The position numbers and the translations under genes are program-made. Source: Asticcacaulis aquaticus (GTDB lineage Bacteria > Pseudomonadota > Alphaproteobacteria > Caulobacterales > Caulobacteraceae). From it: a stretch of 64,000 bases of DNA. The stretch covers positions 1 through 64,000 of the forward strand of contig NZ_JAQQKX010000004.1 in the NCBI RefSeq assembly GCF_028550415.1. The letters run 5' to 3'. Positions 19,398 through 28,488 of the stretch are shown here, one piece after another. The notes beneath the pieces were generated by a model. That model was not told the origin of the DNA. It was given only the letters and a program-made list of their open reading frames with translations, and ran no database searches. The stretch's first letter is position 1; every line of letters starts with the position of its first letter.

Positions 19398-20156
19398 TCA
19401 GACGTTTTCGATAATGCGTTGGTTTGCGAAATCCCAGCCACTGCAATCACCAAAGTAGATTTGGTTGGAAGAATTGAGCACCAATACCTTATTGCAAACG
19501 CGCTGAACCAGATCGCGGCTGTGGGTTGCCAGAATCATAACGCGTGATTTCGATAGGATGTCGTTCATCTTGGCTTCGGCTTTTTCGAAGAAGCCGGCGT
19601 CGCCCGCGCCGACCCACTCGTCCAACAACAGAATGTCAGGCTCAAAACAGGTCGCCACAGCAAAAACCAGTCGTGCACACATGCCCGCGGAATAGGTCTT
19701 GAATGGCAGATCTATGAAGCTGCCCAATTCGGAAAACTCGACAATTTCCGGGATCCGGGCCTGAATTTGACGCGTCGTAAAACCGCGACGCCGCGCCATG
19801 TTTATGATATTTTCAGTCCCGGTTATATTCGGATCGACGCCAAGATGGATGTCGATCATGGAGGATATCCGTCCGTTAACGGATATCCGGCCACGTGTGG
19901 GCTCATAAACGCCAGCAAGGACTTTTAGCAACGTCGTCTTTCCGGCACCATTGTGGCCCAGTATGCCAAGGCGGTCGCCTTCCTGCAGCGTGAAATTGAT
20001 GTTATCCAGTGCCTTAATAAAGATAAGATCCTGTCCGTTTTTCAACAGTTTACCGCCAACGGCCATGTTGACGACTGCATTACGTAAGGACTGCGCCTTA
20101 ATGGAATATATCGGATATTCTAAACCTACACCGTTTAGCTCAACAATATTTGTCAT
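19398..20156 (-). CDS. wzt: Polysaccharide ABC exporter, ATP-binding subunit (Wzt/KpsT type)
   Basis: 252 residues. It powers export of a lipid-linked or anchored polysaccharide across the inner membrane with the permease encoded 19 bases upstream. Walker A is GHNGAGKTT (67-75), the signature is 'YSAGM' (155-159), and Walker B is ILLLDE (175-180). 'HLGVDPNITGTENI' is the typical pattern of this polysaccharide-exporter subfamily. The protein ends soon after the nucleotide-binding domain, so it lacks the C-terminal carbohydrate-binding domain found in some O-antigen Wzt proteins and looks more like KpsT/TagH-size subunits. Confidence 0.92.
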   Translation of the reverse strand: MTNIVELNGVGLEYPIYSIKAQSLRNAVVNMAVGGKLLKNGQDLIFIKALDNINFTLQEGDRLGILGHNGAGKTTLLKVLAGVYEPTRGRISVNGRISSMIDIHLGVDPNITGTENIINMARRRGFTTRQIQARIPEIVEFSELGSFIDLPFKTYSAGMCARLVFAVATCFEPDILLLDEWVGAGDAGFFEKAEAKMNDILSKSRVMILATHSRDLVQRVCNKVLVLNSSNQIYFGDCSGWDFANQRIIENV

Positions 20157-20175
20157 TGAAATTAGATCCTAAACA

Positions 20176-20958
20176 CTAAATCCAGAATGCGATACGATTG
20201 CGGAAAGCATTAAAGAAAATAAGCCATACCAAGATGCCGAGGACCGTTATCCCTGCGGCAGAGTACCAGTATTGTAACGCCATCGGCTGCCCCATGAGGG
20301 GAGAGCGAAGCATTTCGATAAACGGATAAAAGGGATTTAGATCAATCAATAATCTTTTTGAAGGGGAGATGCTGTCGGCACGGAACATCAAAGGCGTCAT
20401 GAACATGACCACCGTGTTCAGATAGGGCAGCAAATAGCGCATGTCACGATATCGGGCTGATATCATAGCAACCAAAGTGCCCCAGGTAAGCATATTGACA
20501 TAAACAAGGGGCAGGGCAATCAGTATTGACCAATGAGGCACAGGGAGCCCTGTGCATAGAGCTTGGATAATTTCAAAAACAATTATATTGTGAGCAAAAA
20601 CAATAAAGCACTTCAGCACAGCTTCTAATATATAATAGCTAAAAGGATAGGCGTGATTGCTAATTATGCCGCTATTTGACATAAAAAGTTCAGGCGCTTC
20701 AGTCAGGATAAAACTTATCAGCGTAAAAGCGGTTAGGCCGCCCATTATGTACGGTAGAATTTGTTTGACATCCTGATGAAAAATGGCGCTTGAAACAATT
20801 GCGAACGCTACCGACAGGAAAACCATCGATCCCACAATCCACAATGAACCGAATATAGTTCGCTTATATTTTGCGGAAACTTCATGATAGGCCTGATATG
20901 ACCAGACATGAGAAAGTTTAATTCCGCCGCGAAAATCATTTATTGCTTTGGTAAACAT
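20176..20958 (-). CDS. wzm: Polysaccharide ABC exporter, permease subunit (Wzm/KpsM type)
   Basis: 260 residues, an ABC-2 type integral membrane protein with about six hydrophobic segments, for example 'IVGSMVFLSVAFAIVSSAIF', 'YIMGGLTAFTLISFILTEA' and 'AAGITVLGILVWLIFFNAF'. The N-terminal 'KYKRTIFGSLWIVG' and C-terminal 'LNPFYPFIEMLRSPLMG' are typical of polysaccharide-exporter permeases. It is the partner of the downstream ATPase and would form the inner-membrane channel. Upstream 56 bases separate it from a GT61 gene. Confidence 0.92.
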   Translation of the reverse strand: MFTKAINDFRGGIKLSHVWSYQAYHEVSAKYKRTIFGSLWIVGSMVFLSVAFAIVSSAIFHQDVKQILPYIMGGLTAFTLISFILTEAPELFMSNSGIISNHAYPFSYYILEAVLKCFIVFAHNIIVFEIIQALCTGLPVPHWSILIALPLVYVNMLTWGTLVAMISARYRDMRYLLPYLNTVVMFMTPLMFRADSISPSKRLLIDLNPFYPFIEMLRSPLMGQPMALQYWYSAAGITVLGILVWLIFFNAFRNRIAFWI

Positions 20959-21014
20959 ATTAATTTCTTAATCTGAATTGCATTGAAACGAATAAAGGTT
21001 GGTGGATTTTGCTA

Positions 21015-22094
21015 TCAAACCGCTACAGCGTCAAGGAACGAGGCAATGCTCTCAGGTTTGCAATCGTACACGAAAACGCCTTTTTCGTTGGTTGATTGCA
21101 CTTCAGGCATCAGTACCGAAATTTTCTGATCTCTGACCGCAGCTAGGCGACACTGGATCGAATTGGACATACTGATACAGCCGACGGTCGCTCCGGGCGC
21201 CGAAAATATCGAATTGTGCAAGCCTGATCCATACTCCCCGACGATACATTTAGCGGAGGCAAACAGAGCAATTTGTTCCGCAAAATCGAGCGTCTCCGGA
21301 TAAATGACCTCAAACCCTTTTTCAATGGCAAGGGCCTCAAAGGTTTGCCTTCCAACAAACAGGCGTGGCACGCCACTGGCCAGGCCTTCGAAATGTTTCC
21401 GCGAAATGCAGATTTTTCGACCGCTGGCAATGGTCGGAACGATGTCGTGAGCGTCTAGGAACTTTTCTACGAAAGACGCGTAGGCTGCCTTGTTAAAATG
21501 ATAATCGGCCGAGTGCATATGGTTTGGATAGGCCACGTCCGGAAACGTAAGGCGTTCCGTATGCGGGTCGAAAAGAACGACGTTTTCCTCCGGCAGGCCG
21601 AAGTATTTTACCGCAAGGGCGATGTACCACTTGGGCGTATCATAAGGCATCGGAATGAGCCGGTTATCGTAATTGGGACCTAGGGCTTGTCGGGCAAGTT
21701 CCAGCCGAGGTAGAAAGTCAACCAGCCAATGTCCGTAAACGCCATGACCGGGGCCGACAAAATTCAAAGCGCCGCGTGTGAATGTACGTGTATTGTCACG
21801 AAACGAGTCCGGGGTAATGTTAGCGCGCTGCCCCCATTCGATACCCACATCCGAGATATGAGTGCCGTCGGTTACAAATTCACCCTCAAAGCTGGTTAGA
21901 TTAAAGCCTAAAACACTCGCGTTTTCATAGAAGGTGCAGCCCAGCGGGCCAATAAGTTCCTGCGCGCCATTTACACTAGCGATATGAGCCAGATTAAACA
22001 TACCTGGAAAATCTACAATCTGAGCCGGCGCTGGTGACGGACTGGATTCATAAACTGTAACAAATTTATGCGCAGAAGCTTGTTTCGTGTTCAT
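21015..22094 (-). CDS. GT61-type glycosyltransferase
   Basis: 359 residues with the GT61 pattern: 'GHGVYGHWLVDFLPRLEL' near 116, 'GRKICISRKHFEG' near 224, and 'IVGEYGSGLHNSIFSAPGA' near 285, where the usual HGAGLxN reads YGSGLHN. The loss of the histidine in that motif is a notable deviation, though some GT61 members vary here. It is the first gene of the minus-strand export/rhamnose series and is divergent from the UDP-glucuronate decarboxylase gene. Confidence 0.78.
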   Translation of the reverse strand: MNTKQASAHKFVTVYESSPSPAPAQIVDFPGMFNLAHIASVNGAQELIGPLGCTFYENASVLGFNLTSFEGEFVTDGTHISDVGIEWGQRANITPDSFRDNTRTFTRGALNFVGPGHGVYGHWLVDFLPRLELARQALGPNYDNRLIPMPYDTPKWYIALAVKYFGLPEENVVLFDPHTERLTFPDVAYPNHMHSADYHFNKAAYASFVEKFLDAHDIVPTIASGRKICISRKHFEGLASGVPRLFVGRQTFEALAIEKGFEVIYPETLDFAEQIALFASAKCIVGEYGSGLHNSIFSAPGATVGCISMSNSIQCRLAAVRDQKISVLMPEVQSTNEKGVFVYDCKPESIASFLDAVAV

Positions 22095-22450
22095 TGAGAA
22101 TTTACCATGGCATCGTGCTGTTTAAGCGATGCTATCATCTGAAGCATAAGAGGTTGATTGATACCCTTCGGCCAGTGGCGCGATGAGTTTGACATTCAAA
22201 TGTCTATTATGTTGGATTTATAAAGTGTCCTCAATTGGGCGTTCTACGGTTCGAAACAAATTGCAATTCACGCCAACGTTGCGAGGATGGCGTTCCGGAT
22301 ATCATGCAACTACGGCACGGGCAACAAAAAGTCCGTCAAAAATTTTCGACCTCGAAAATGTGGATGATCAATTTCGTTGACGGCGTTCGCCGGGCCTCCT
22401 AGTAACAACCCAAATTGCCGGTTCTGGCGGTTTGGTTCGCGTGGAATGCC
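22095..22450. promoter_or_regulatory. Divergent intergenic region with probable promoters
   Basis: 356 bases between the minus-strand GT61 gene and the plus-strand UXS gene. It must hold promoters for both directions. The best single box I see is TTGACA at 22189-22194 on the plus strand, but no convincing -10 at 17 bases follows. A 65-codon frame at 22183-22380 lacks a ribosome site and any recognisable features, so I do not call it a gene. Confidence 0.35.
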
Positions 22451-23389
22451 ATGAAGAGAATTTTAATTACGGGCGGTGCCGGTTTTTTGGGGTCGCATCT
22501 GTGCGATCGTCTGCTTGCCAGCGGGAATGAGATTCTCTGTGTTGACAATTATTTCACGGGTGCCCGGGCGAATATCGAGCATCTGATCGGTCACAAACGT
22601 TTTGAGATGATGCGGCATGATGTCACCTTCCCGCTTTATGTGGAAGTTGATCAGATATATAATCTGGCGTGCCCCGCTTCACCGGTGCATTATCAATTCG
22701 ATCCGGTCCAGACGACCAAGACCAGCGTCATTGGCGCCATCAACATGCTGGGGCTTGCCAAACGCGTGAAGGCCCGCATCCTTCAGGCATCAACATCGGA
22801 AGTTTATGGCGATCCGGAGGTCCACCCCCAACCCGAAGAATATTGGGGTCGCGTCAATCCGATTGGGATACGCAGTTGCTATGACGAGGGTAAGCGTTGT
22901 GCGGAAACCCTATTCTTCGACTACAAGCGTCAGCATGGCCTGGACATCAAGGTTATGCGCATATTCAATACCTATGGTCCTCGTATGAATCCCAACGATG
23001 GCCGCGTGGTTAGTAATTTCATCGTCCAGGCCCTCAAGGGTGAAGATATCACTATCTACGGAGATGGCAGCCAGACCCGCAGTTTCTGTTATTACGACGA
23101 TTTGCTCGATGGCATGGAGCGTCTGATGAATAGTCGCGAAGGGTTTACAGGCCCGGTTAATATTGGAAATCCGGGCGAATTTACGATGTTGGAATTGGCA
23201 GAGAAAGTACTCAAACAGGTCGGAGGCGCATCGAAAATCGTCTATATGCCGCTGCCGCAGGACGACCCGAAGCAGCGGAAGCCGGATATTTCGCTTGCTA
23301 ATTCGGAACTGGACTGGAGGCCGAAAGTGCTTCTGGATGACGGCCTGAAGGAAACCGTGCAGTATTTTCGGCACGTGCTAAATGCCTAG
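22451..23389 (+). CDS. uxs: UDP-glucuronate decarboxylase (UDP-xylose synthase)
   Basis: 312 residues from the ATG at 22451 ([20 protein letters not shown]); the longer frame upstream adds 12 residues without family support. The enzyme oxidises and decarboxylates UDP-glucuronate to UDP-xylose using bound NAD. Seen: the GGAGFLGSH loop, '[14 protein letters not shown]', '[17 protein letters not shown]', the diagnostic '[10 protein letters not shown]' (Y-x3-K), 'FNTYGPRM', and '[16 protein letters not shown]'. The substrate is supplied by the Ugd encoded at 38756-40078. The ribosome site is weak (GTGGA eight bases upstream). Confidence 0.93.
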   Translation: MKRILITGGAGFLGSHLCDRLLASGNEILCVDNYFTGARANIEHLIGHKRFEMMRHDVTFPLYVEVDQIYNLACPASPVHYQFDPVQTTKTSVIGAINMLGLAKRVKARILQASTSEVYGDPEVHPQPEEYWGRVNPIGIRSCYDEGKRCAETLFFDYKRQHGLDIKVMRIFNTYGPRMNPNDGRVVSNFIVQALKGEDITIYGDGSQTRSFCYYDDLLDGMERLMNSREGFTGPVNIGNPGEFTMLELAEKVLKQVGGASKIVYMPLPQDDPKQRKPDISLANSELDWRPKVLLDDGLKETVQYFRHVLNA

Positions 23390-23497
23390 CGATAGCTAGG
23401 TTCGGAACGAGTTGACTGTTCTGAGCAAGGTGTATACCAAAGTCATCAGTTCAGCGGTTTGTTAGATTTTGACCTATTGCGACAGAATTTTCCGTAA

Positions 23498-24565
<1,068 letters not shown>

Positions 24566-24586
24566 GACGCAAGATTCGAAAATAAG

Positions 24587-24609
24587 CGCCAAACGCATAA
24601 TATTTGGCG
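24587..24609 (+). other. Inverted repeat between gmd and rmd
   Basis: CGCCAAA (24587-24593) and TTTGGCG (24603-24609) make a 7-bp stem with a 9-base loop just after the gmd stop. No T run follows, so it is a weak terminator at best; it may shape or stabilise the gmd-rmd transcript. Confidence 0.3.
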
Positions 24610-24689
24610 AGCAATGATCTTAATTGAAATTGGGGCGCGTTTCGATCCATCAGATCGAGACGTGCTCCGATTTGCGAGAGGGTACTTTC

Positions 24690-25586
24690 TTGTCAAAACG
24701 CGTTCTGGTCACGGGCATCGGTGGATTTGCAGGCTCGTACGTGTCGGCGGATTTAGCGGCACACGGCTACGAAATTGTCGGCCTGACATCATCGACGCCT
24801 ATCGAACTGGCCGGTGTAACGAAGGTCTTTCAGATCAATCTGCTGGACGCCGACGGATTGAAACGTCTGACGGAGCAGATACGCCCGACACACGTCATCC
24901 ACTTGGCCGCTATATCGTTTGTAGGTCATGGCAATGTCGGCGAAATCTATGACACGAACATTATGGGCACGCGTAACCTGCTGAGTGCTTTAGCTGCACT
25001 GCCGGATAAACCCCAGTCGGTTCTGCTGACGAGTTCCGCAAATATATATGGCAATTCCGACATGGGGTTTCTGTCTGAAACTGACGCGGTGAATCCAGCC
25101 AATGACTATGCAGTAAGCAAAGTCGCCATGGAATATATGGCTAGGCAGTTTCAGGACATATTGAACATCGTGATCGCCCGACCGTTCAACTATACTGGCG
25201 TGGGGCAGTCAACGAGGTTCCTCGTACCTAAGATCGTCGAGCATTTCCGTGCGCGCTCGTCCTTCATTGAACTAGGTAACACGGATGTGGCGCGCGATTT
25301 TTCGGACGTTCGCATGGTGACACAAGCCCTCCGAGCATTGATCGAGACGTCGGCAGCCGCCGGGCAAATATATAATATCTGTTCCGGGCGGCCTTATAGC
25401 CTTGAATATATCATTGACACGTGTGCGCAGATCACCGGCCACCGCATGGAGGTCAAAGTGAACCCGGCTTTCGTTCGTCAAAATGAGATCAAGCTGCTGG
25501 CGGGCAATCCTGAAAAGTTCAGGAAAGAGATCGGTCAATTTGACGATTACCCTTTCGAAAGAACATTGGAATGGATGCTTACCTGA
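24690..25586 (+). CDS. rmd: GDP-4-keto-6-deoxy-D-mannose reductase
   Basis: 298 residues, an SDR-family reductase that with Gmd should yield GDP-D-rhamnose. The likely start is TTG at 24690, encoding MSKRVLVTGIGGFAGSYVSA, with GAGAGG at 24676-24681 eight bases upstream; the ATG at 24624 would add 22 residues unlike the family. Seen: GIGGFAGS loop, 'HVIHLAAISFVG', 'SSANIYGN', 'YAVSKVAMEYMA' (Y-x3-K), and 'RPFNYTGVGQSTRFLVPKI', which is typical of Rmd/RMD-like enzymes. Related reductases could make 6-deoxytalose instead, so the exact epimer is inferred. Confidence 0.88.
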   Translation: MSKRVLVTGIGGFAGSYVSADLAAHGYEIVGLTSSTPIELAGVTKVFQINLLDADGLKRLTEQIRPTHVIHLAAISFVGHGNVGEIYDTNIMGTRNLLSALAALPDKPQSVLLTSSANIYGNSDMGFLSETDAVNPANDYAVSKVAMEYMARQFQDILNIVIARPFNYTGVGQSTRFLVPKIVEHFRARSSFIELGNTDVARDFSDVRMVTQALRALIETSAAAGQIYNICSGRPYSLEYIIDTCAQITGHRMEVKVNPAFVRQNEIKLLAGNPEKFRKEIGQFDDYPFERTLEWMLT

Positions 25587-25778
25587 ACTCGACGGTGAAT
25601 TGAATTGCCGGGCGTGTCATAGTGCGAATATATATTAAGAACAAACGAGTTGATCTTATGGTCAAGATGTTGCGCTTTCATCGGGCGATCGGAACCGCAC
25701 CGGAGTTAAGCCTAACATAATTGTTTCAAAAATTTAAAACTTCTCGATTTCGGTCGGGTGTTTTCGAGGATTTATTAG

Positions 25779-26849
25779 ATGAAAATTCTACCGGTTATAA
25801 TGTCTGGAGGGTCGGGTACACGTCTTTGGCCCCTGTCGACACCGGAGCAACCAAAGCAATTTCATGCCCTGGCTACTCAACACACAATGATTCAGGAAAC
25901 CGCCATCCGGCTGTCCGGCAATGAGTTTCTCAAACCGGTTGTGATCTGTGGCTTGACACATCAACCTCTGGCCAAGGCTCAGTTGGATGCCGTGGGCTTG
26001 TCGCCCCAGGCCGTGGTGCTGGAGCCGTTCGCTAAAAATACGGCGGCCGTAGCTGCCGTCGCCGCTCTTCTCGGAGATGAACTGGCGCCCGACGCTCTCG
26101 TGCTTTTGGTTCCTGCGGACCATGTCATTTCAAAGCCCGACGCTTTTAAAGCGGCACTTCAAGGCGCATCAGAGGCTGGCCTCGACAACATTATTACCTT
26201 TGGTATTACCCCTACCGGACCTGAAACCGGCTTCGGATATATTCAGCGGGGTGAGCCAATCGGAGACGGCGTCTATGCGGTCAAACGCTTCCTTGAGAAG
26301 CCTGATTTGGAGACGGCTACAGCCTATCTGGCTCAAGGGGGGTATGACTGGAATGCGGGTATCTTCCTGTTTTCCCCCAAGGTTATGCTTGAAGAGCTTG
26401 CGGCGCATGAACCCAAGGTTCTGGATGCCTCGCGCAAAGCGCTAAAACATGCGGCCGTAAATGAAGTGACACGACTGCTGGACCCAGAAAGCTTTGCTGA
26501 ATGTCCTTCGATTTCAGTTGACTATGCAATCATGGAGCGCACCAACCGCGCCGCCACCTCTCCGTGCGATATTGGCTGGGCTGATGTGGGCGGGTTTGCG
26601 GAACTTTGGCGGCTTGGGGCTAAGGACGGCGTCGGTAATCATGCGCAGGGCAATGCAATTCTCATTGATGCCCACAATTGTCTGGTGCGTGCCGAAGGGC
26701 CTCCGGTGGCGATCATCGGGCTTGACGATATTATGGTCGTGTCTACGCCGTCAGGTATTGTGGTCGCCCCGATTTCGCGGGCGCAGGACGTCAAATTGGC
26801 CGCTGCGGCAGCCAAGAAGTTACAAGAGCTAAGAAGGGATGACCTTTAG
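25779..26849 (+). CDS. manC: Mannose-1-phosphate guanylyltransferase
   Basis: 356 residues. It makes GDP-mannose from mannose-1-phosphate and GTP, feeding gmd. Seen: 'MKILPVIMSGGSGTRLWPLS' with the GGSGTRLWP loop, 'PKQFHAL', 'EPFAKNTAAVAAVAAL', 'LLVPADHVI', 'FLEKPDLETA' and 'YDWNAGIFLF'. The length shows it has only the nucleotidyltransferase domain plus a short beta region, without the C-terminal phosphomannose isomerase domain of bifunctional ManC/AlgA enzymes; the isomerase must be elsewhere (the AGE-family enzyme at 40229-41392 is a candidate). CGAGGA precedes the ATG by eight bases. Confidence 0.96.
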   Translation: MKILPVIMSGGSGTRLWPLSTPEQPKQFHALATQHTMIQETAIRLSGNEFLKPVVICGLTHQPLAKAQLDAVGLSPQAVVLEPFAKNTAAVAAVAALLGDELAPDALVLLVPADHVISKPDAFKAALQGASEAGLDNIITFGITPTGPETGFGYIQRGEPIGDGVYAVKRFLEKPDLETATAYLAQGGYDWNAGIFLFSPKVMLEELAAHEPKVLDASRKALKHAAVNEVTRLLDPESFAECPSISVDYAIMERTNRAATSPCDIGWADVGGFAELWRLGAKDGVGNHAQGNAILIDAHNCLVRAEGPPVAIIGLDDIMVVSTPSGIVVAPISRAQDVKLAAAAAKKLQELRRDDL

Positions 26850-26854
26850 GTCGC

Positions 26855-27054
26855 CGGCTCATAAAGGGCATCCAGATTTTGGTTGAGGCGAGCTTGACGG
26901 ACGCCTCGTCATTTTGGTCGTATGGGTATGCCATTGGCATCGCCGCGATATGGATTTTGGTGGTTAATTCGCCACGCTGAGTCTGCCCCAAGGCACAATA
27001 GATCCCGCTGATTACTCTACGATCATCGACCTTTCGCGCGGTGTCGTCGGGTGG
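26855..27054 (-). pseudogene. Relic of an IS5-family transposase, internally deleted and frameshifted
   Basis: The minus-strand frame just below 27055 reads RKVDDRRVISGIYCALGQTQ and then RGELTTKIHIAA. 'VDDRRVISGI' is the N-terminal signature of IS5-family (IS427-like) transposases, and 'RGxLTTKIH' is a motif from their middle, normally about 100 residues later. The two are directly joined, so the piece between is deleted. A frame change follows, after which 'DANGIPIR' (the usual next motif) appears in another frame. No start codon or intact catalytic core remains. The relic fills the gap between manC and the IS407-type element. Confidence 0.7.
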
Positions 27055-27203
27055 TCAATGCAATCGTGCATGACAACCGGTCTGACTTGGTCGGTTTGAC
27101 CCAGCCCCCTGAATTCCGGCCAGCAATTTGCAGAGTCCGTTCGCCTTTTGACGTGCTCCCCGTTTCTTGGCCACCCGGTGCTCGAATTTTGCCGGGTTAA
27201 GGC

Positions 27204-28163
27204 TCATGGCGCCGCGGGGACGGCTGAGCCGGATATGAGCGATATCGGGGGTTTGTTGCCGATGGCGCTGTGAGGGCGAACCTCATTGTAGTCTCTACGC
27301 CAAGCCTCCATCTTTTCTCTCGCGTCGTCAAGACTCATGAACCAGTGTGCGTTCAGACACTCCGCCCGGAACTTGCCGTTAAAGCTTTCGATGAAGGCAT
27401 TGTCGGTCGGCTTTCCAGGCCGCGAGAAGTCGAGGGTCACGCCCTTCTGATAAGCCCATAGATCGAGATCACGGGAGATGAACTCCGAGCCCTGGTCGAC
27501 GCGGATGGTCCTGGGATAGCCGACCGTCTTACAGACCCGTTCCAGCGTCTGGACGACGTCCACGCCGCGATAGCTGTAGCGCGGATCAATCGCCGGCGAG
27601 AACCGGGAGAAGGTGTCCACGACCGTAAGAATGCGCAGCTTTCTGCCGGTGCAGAGCTGGTCGTGTACGAAGTCCATCGCCCAGGTTTCGTTGTGGGCCA
27701 CAGCCTCGCAACGGTCGTCCCGCGGCTTGGCCTTGACCCGCCGGCGTGGCGTCTTTAGCCGCAACTGAAGGCCTAACTCTTTGTAAAGACGGTATATCCG
27801 TTTCGGGTTCACCGCCCAGCCTTCACGAACGAGGAGGACGTGGATGCGACGGTAACCGTATCGCACCCGCGTTTCGACGATCTGCTTGATGCGTTGTTTG
27901 AGGTCTGCCTGCTCGACACGACGAGGCTTGTATTGGATCAGCGGTCGATCAACCCGTAGAACCCGGCAGGCCCGGCGCACCGACACCTCCCACGCCCGGA
28001 TCAGCTTATCGACCAACTCACGCCGCGCGGCAGGCTTCAGAGCTTTTTTTGACAGGACGTCCTGAAGCATTGCCTTGTCGAGCGAGAGATCGGCAACGAT
28101 CCGCTTGAGCTTGGCGTTCTCCTCCTCAAGCTGGCGTAACCGCTTCATCTCCGACGGCATCAA
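27204..28163 (-). CDS. IS3-family transposase OrfB (with the end of OrfA in the same frame)
   Basis: 319 residues. The DDE integrase triad is seen at D164 ('WAMDFVHD'), D223 ('RVDQGSEF') and E259 ('DNAFIESFNGKFRAE'), with the expected D-x35-E spacing. The N-terminal part (EMKRLRQLEEENAKLKRIVA) is the leucine-zipper end of OrfA, followed by 'LSKKALKPAARRELV'. In this group orfA and orfB usually lie in different frames joined by -1 slippage on an A-rich run; here a run of seven A (28044-28050) is at that place and both parts are in one frame. This start (M at 28163) lies after the amber codon, so the product lacks the OrfA helix-turn-helix. Confidence 0.85.
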   Translation of the reverse strand: MMPSEMKRLRQLEEENAKLKRIVADLSLDKAMLQDVLSKKALKPAARRELVDKLIRAWEVSVRRACRVLRVDRPLIQYKPRRVEQADLKQRIKQIVETRVRYGYRRIHVLLVREGWAVNPKRIYRLYKELGLQLRLKTPRRRVKAKPRDDRCEAVAHNETWAMDFVHDQLCTGRKLRILTVVDTFSRFSPAIDPRYSYRGVDVVQTLERVCKTVGYPRTIRVDQGSEFISRDLDLWAYQKGVTLDFSRPGKPTDNAFIESFNGKFRAECLNAHWFMSLDDAREKMEAWRRDYNEVRPHSAIGNKPPISLISGSAVPAAP

Positions 28164-28181
28164 ACCGGCGTACTTTTTCCG

Positions 28182-28304
28182 CTAGTTGTAAAACGTTGCA
28201 TCCGAAATGCCTGCCTTCCGGCAGACTTCTGCCACCGCTACGCCATTGTCGGCTTGCTTCAGCACGAAAGCGATCTGCGATTCCGTGAACTTCGACTTCT
28301 TCAT
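28182..28304 (-). pseudogene. IS3-family transposase orfA, truncated by an in-frame TAG
   Basis: From the ATG at 28304 the frame encodes MKKSKFTESQIAFVLKQADN and then GVAVAEVCRKAGISDATFYN, the helix-turn-helix of IS3-family OrfA, before TAG at 28182-28184. In relatives the next residue is tryptophan ('FYNW(R/K)KKY'), so a single change TGG to TAG explains the stop. Reading past it continues in the same frame into the 319-residue ORF (RKKYAGLMPSEMKR). The element is probably inactive unless the stop is suppressed. Confidence 0.8.
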
Positions 28305-28385
28305 GAAATTCTCCTCGTCCCGCTCAAGGGACTTTAAATGGAAAATTCCAGCTTTGAATGGCCTAGATTTTCGGGGAGCAGGTCA

Positions 28386-28488
28386 GGCGCAATCTGGCCT
28401 GCGACGGGATGAATACGACAACGTCAGGCCGCATTCTTCCCTCGACAATCAAACTCTTGCCGCCTCACGCCGTTGCTGCGGTGTCGCC
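28386..28488 (+). pseudogene. Fragment of a second IS3-family transposase (OrfB C-terminus)
   Basis: On the plus strand from about 28399 the frame reads LRRDEYDNVRPHSSLDNQTL then AASRR, matching the conserved OrfB ending 'W R x (D/E) Y N x x R P H S (S/A) L'. It is in the opposite orientation to the IS407-type element and starts directly at that element's terminus, as if the latter had inserted into it. The rest of the second transposase is not visible on the other side. The fragment abuts the manB stop codon. Confidence 0.65.

Larger units (their letters stand above)
27097..28385 (-). mobile_element. IS3-family (IS407-type) insertion sequence, orfA interrupted
   Basis: About 1.29 kb. The proposed ends are TGACCCAGCCCCCTGAATTC reading inward from 27097 and TGACCTGCTCCCCGAAAATC reading inward from 28385, imperfect repeats that share TGACC and a C-rich centre as in IS407-group elements. 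Inside lie orfA (with a nonsense codon) and a full orfB. I find no matching 4-base target duplication (ggtt and ggcg flank it), so one side may have been rearranged. Flanks on both sides are fragments of other ISs, making this a nested IS site. Confidence 0.72.

Noticed and set aside
22183..22380. 65-codon ORF in the divergent gap
   Set aside because: No ribosome site, no hydrophobic or domain pattern, promoter region.
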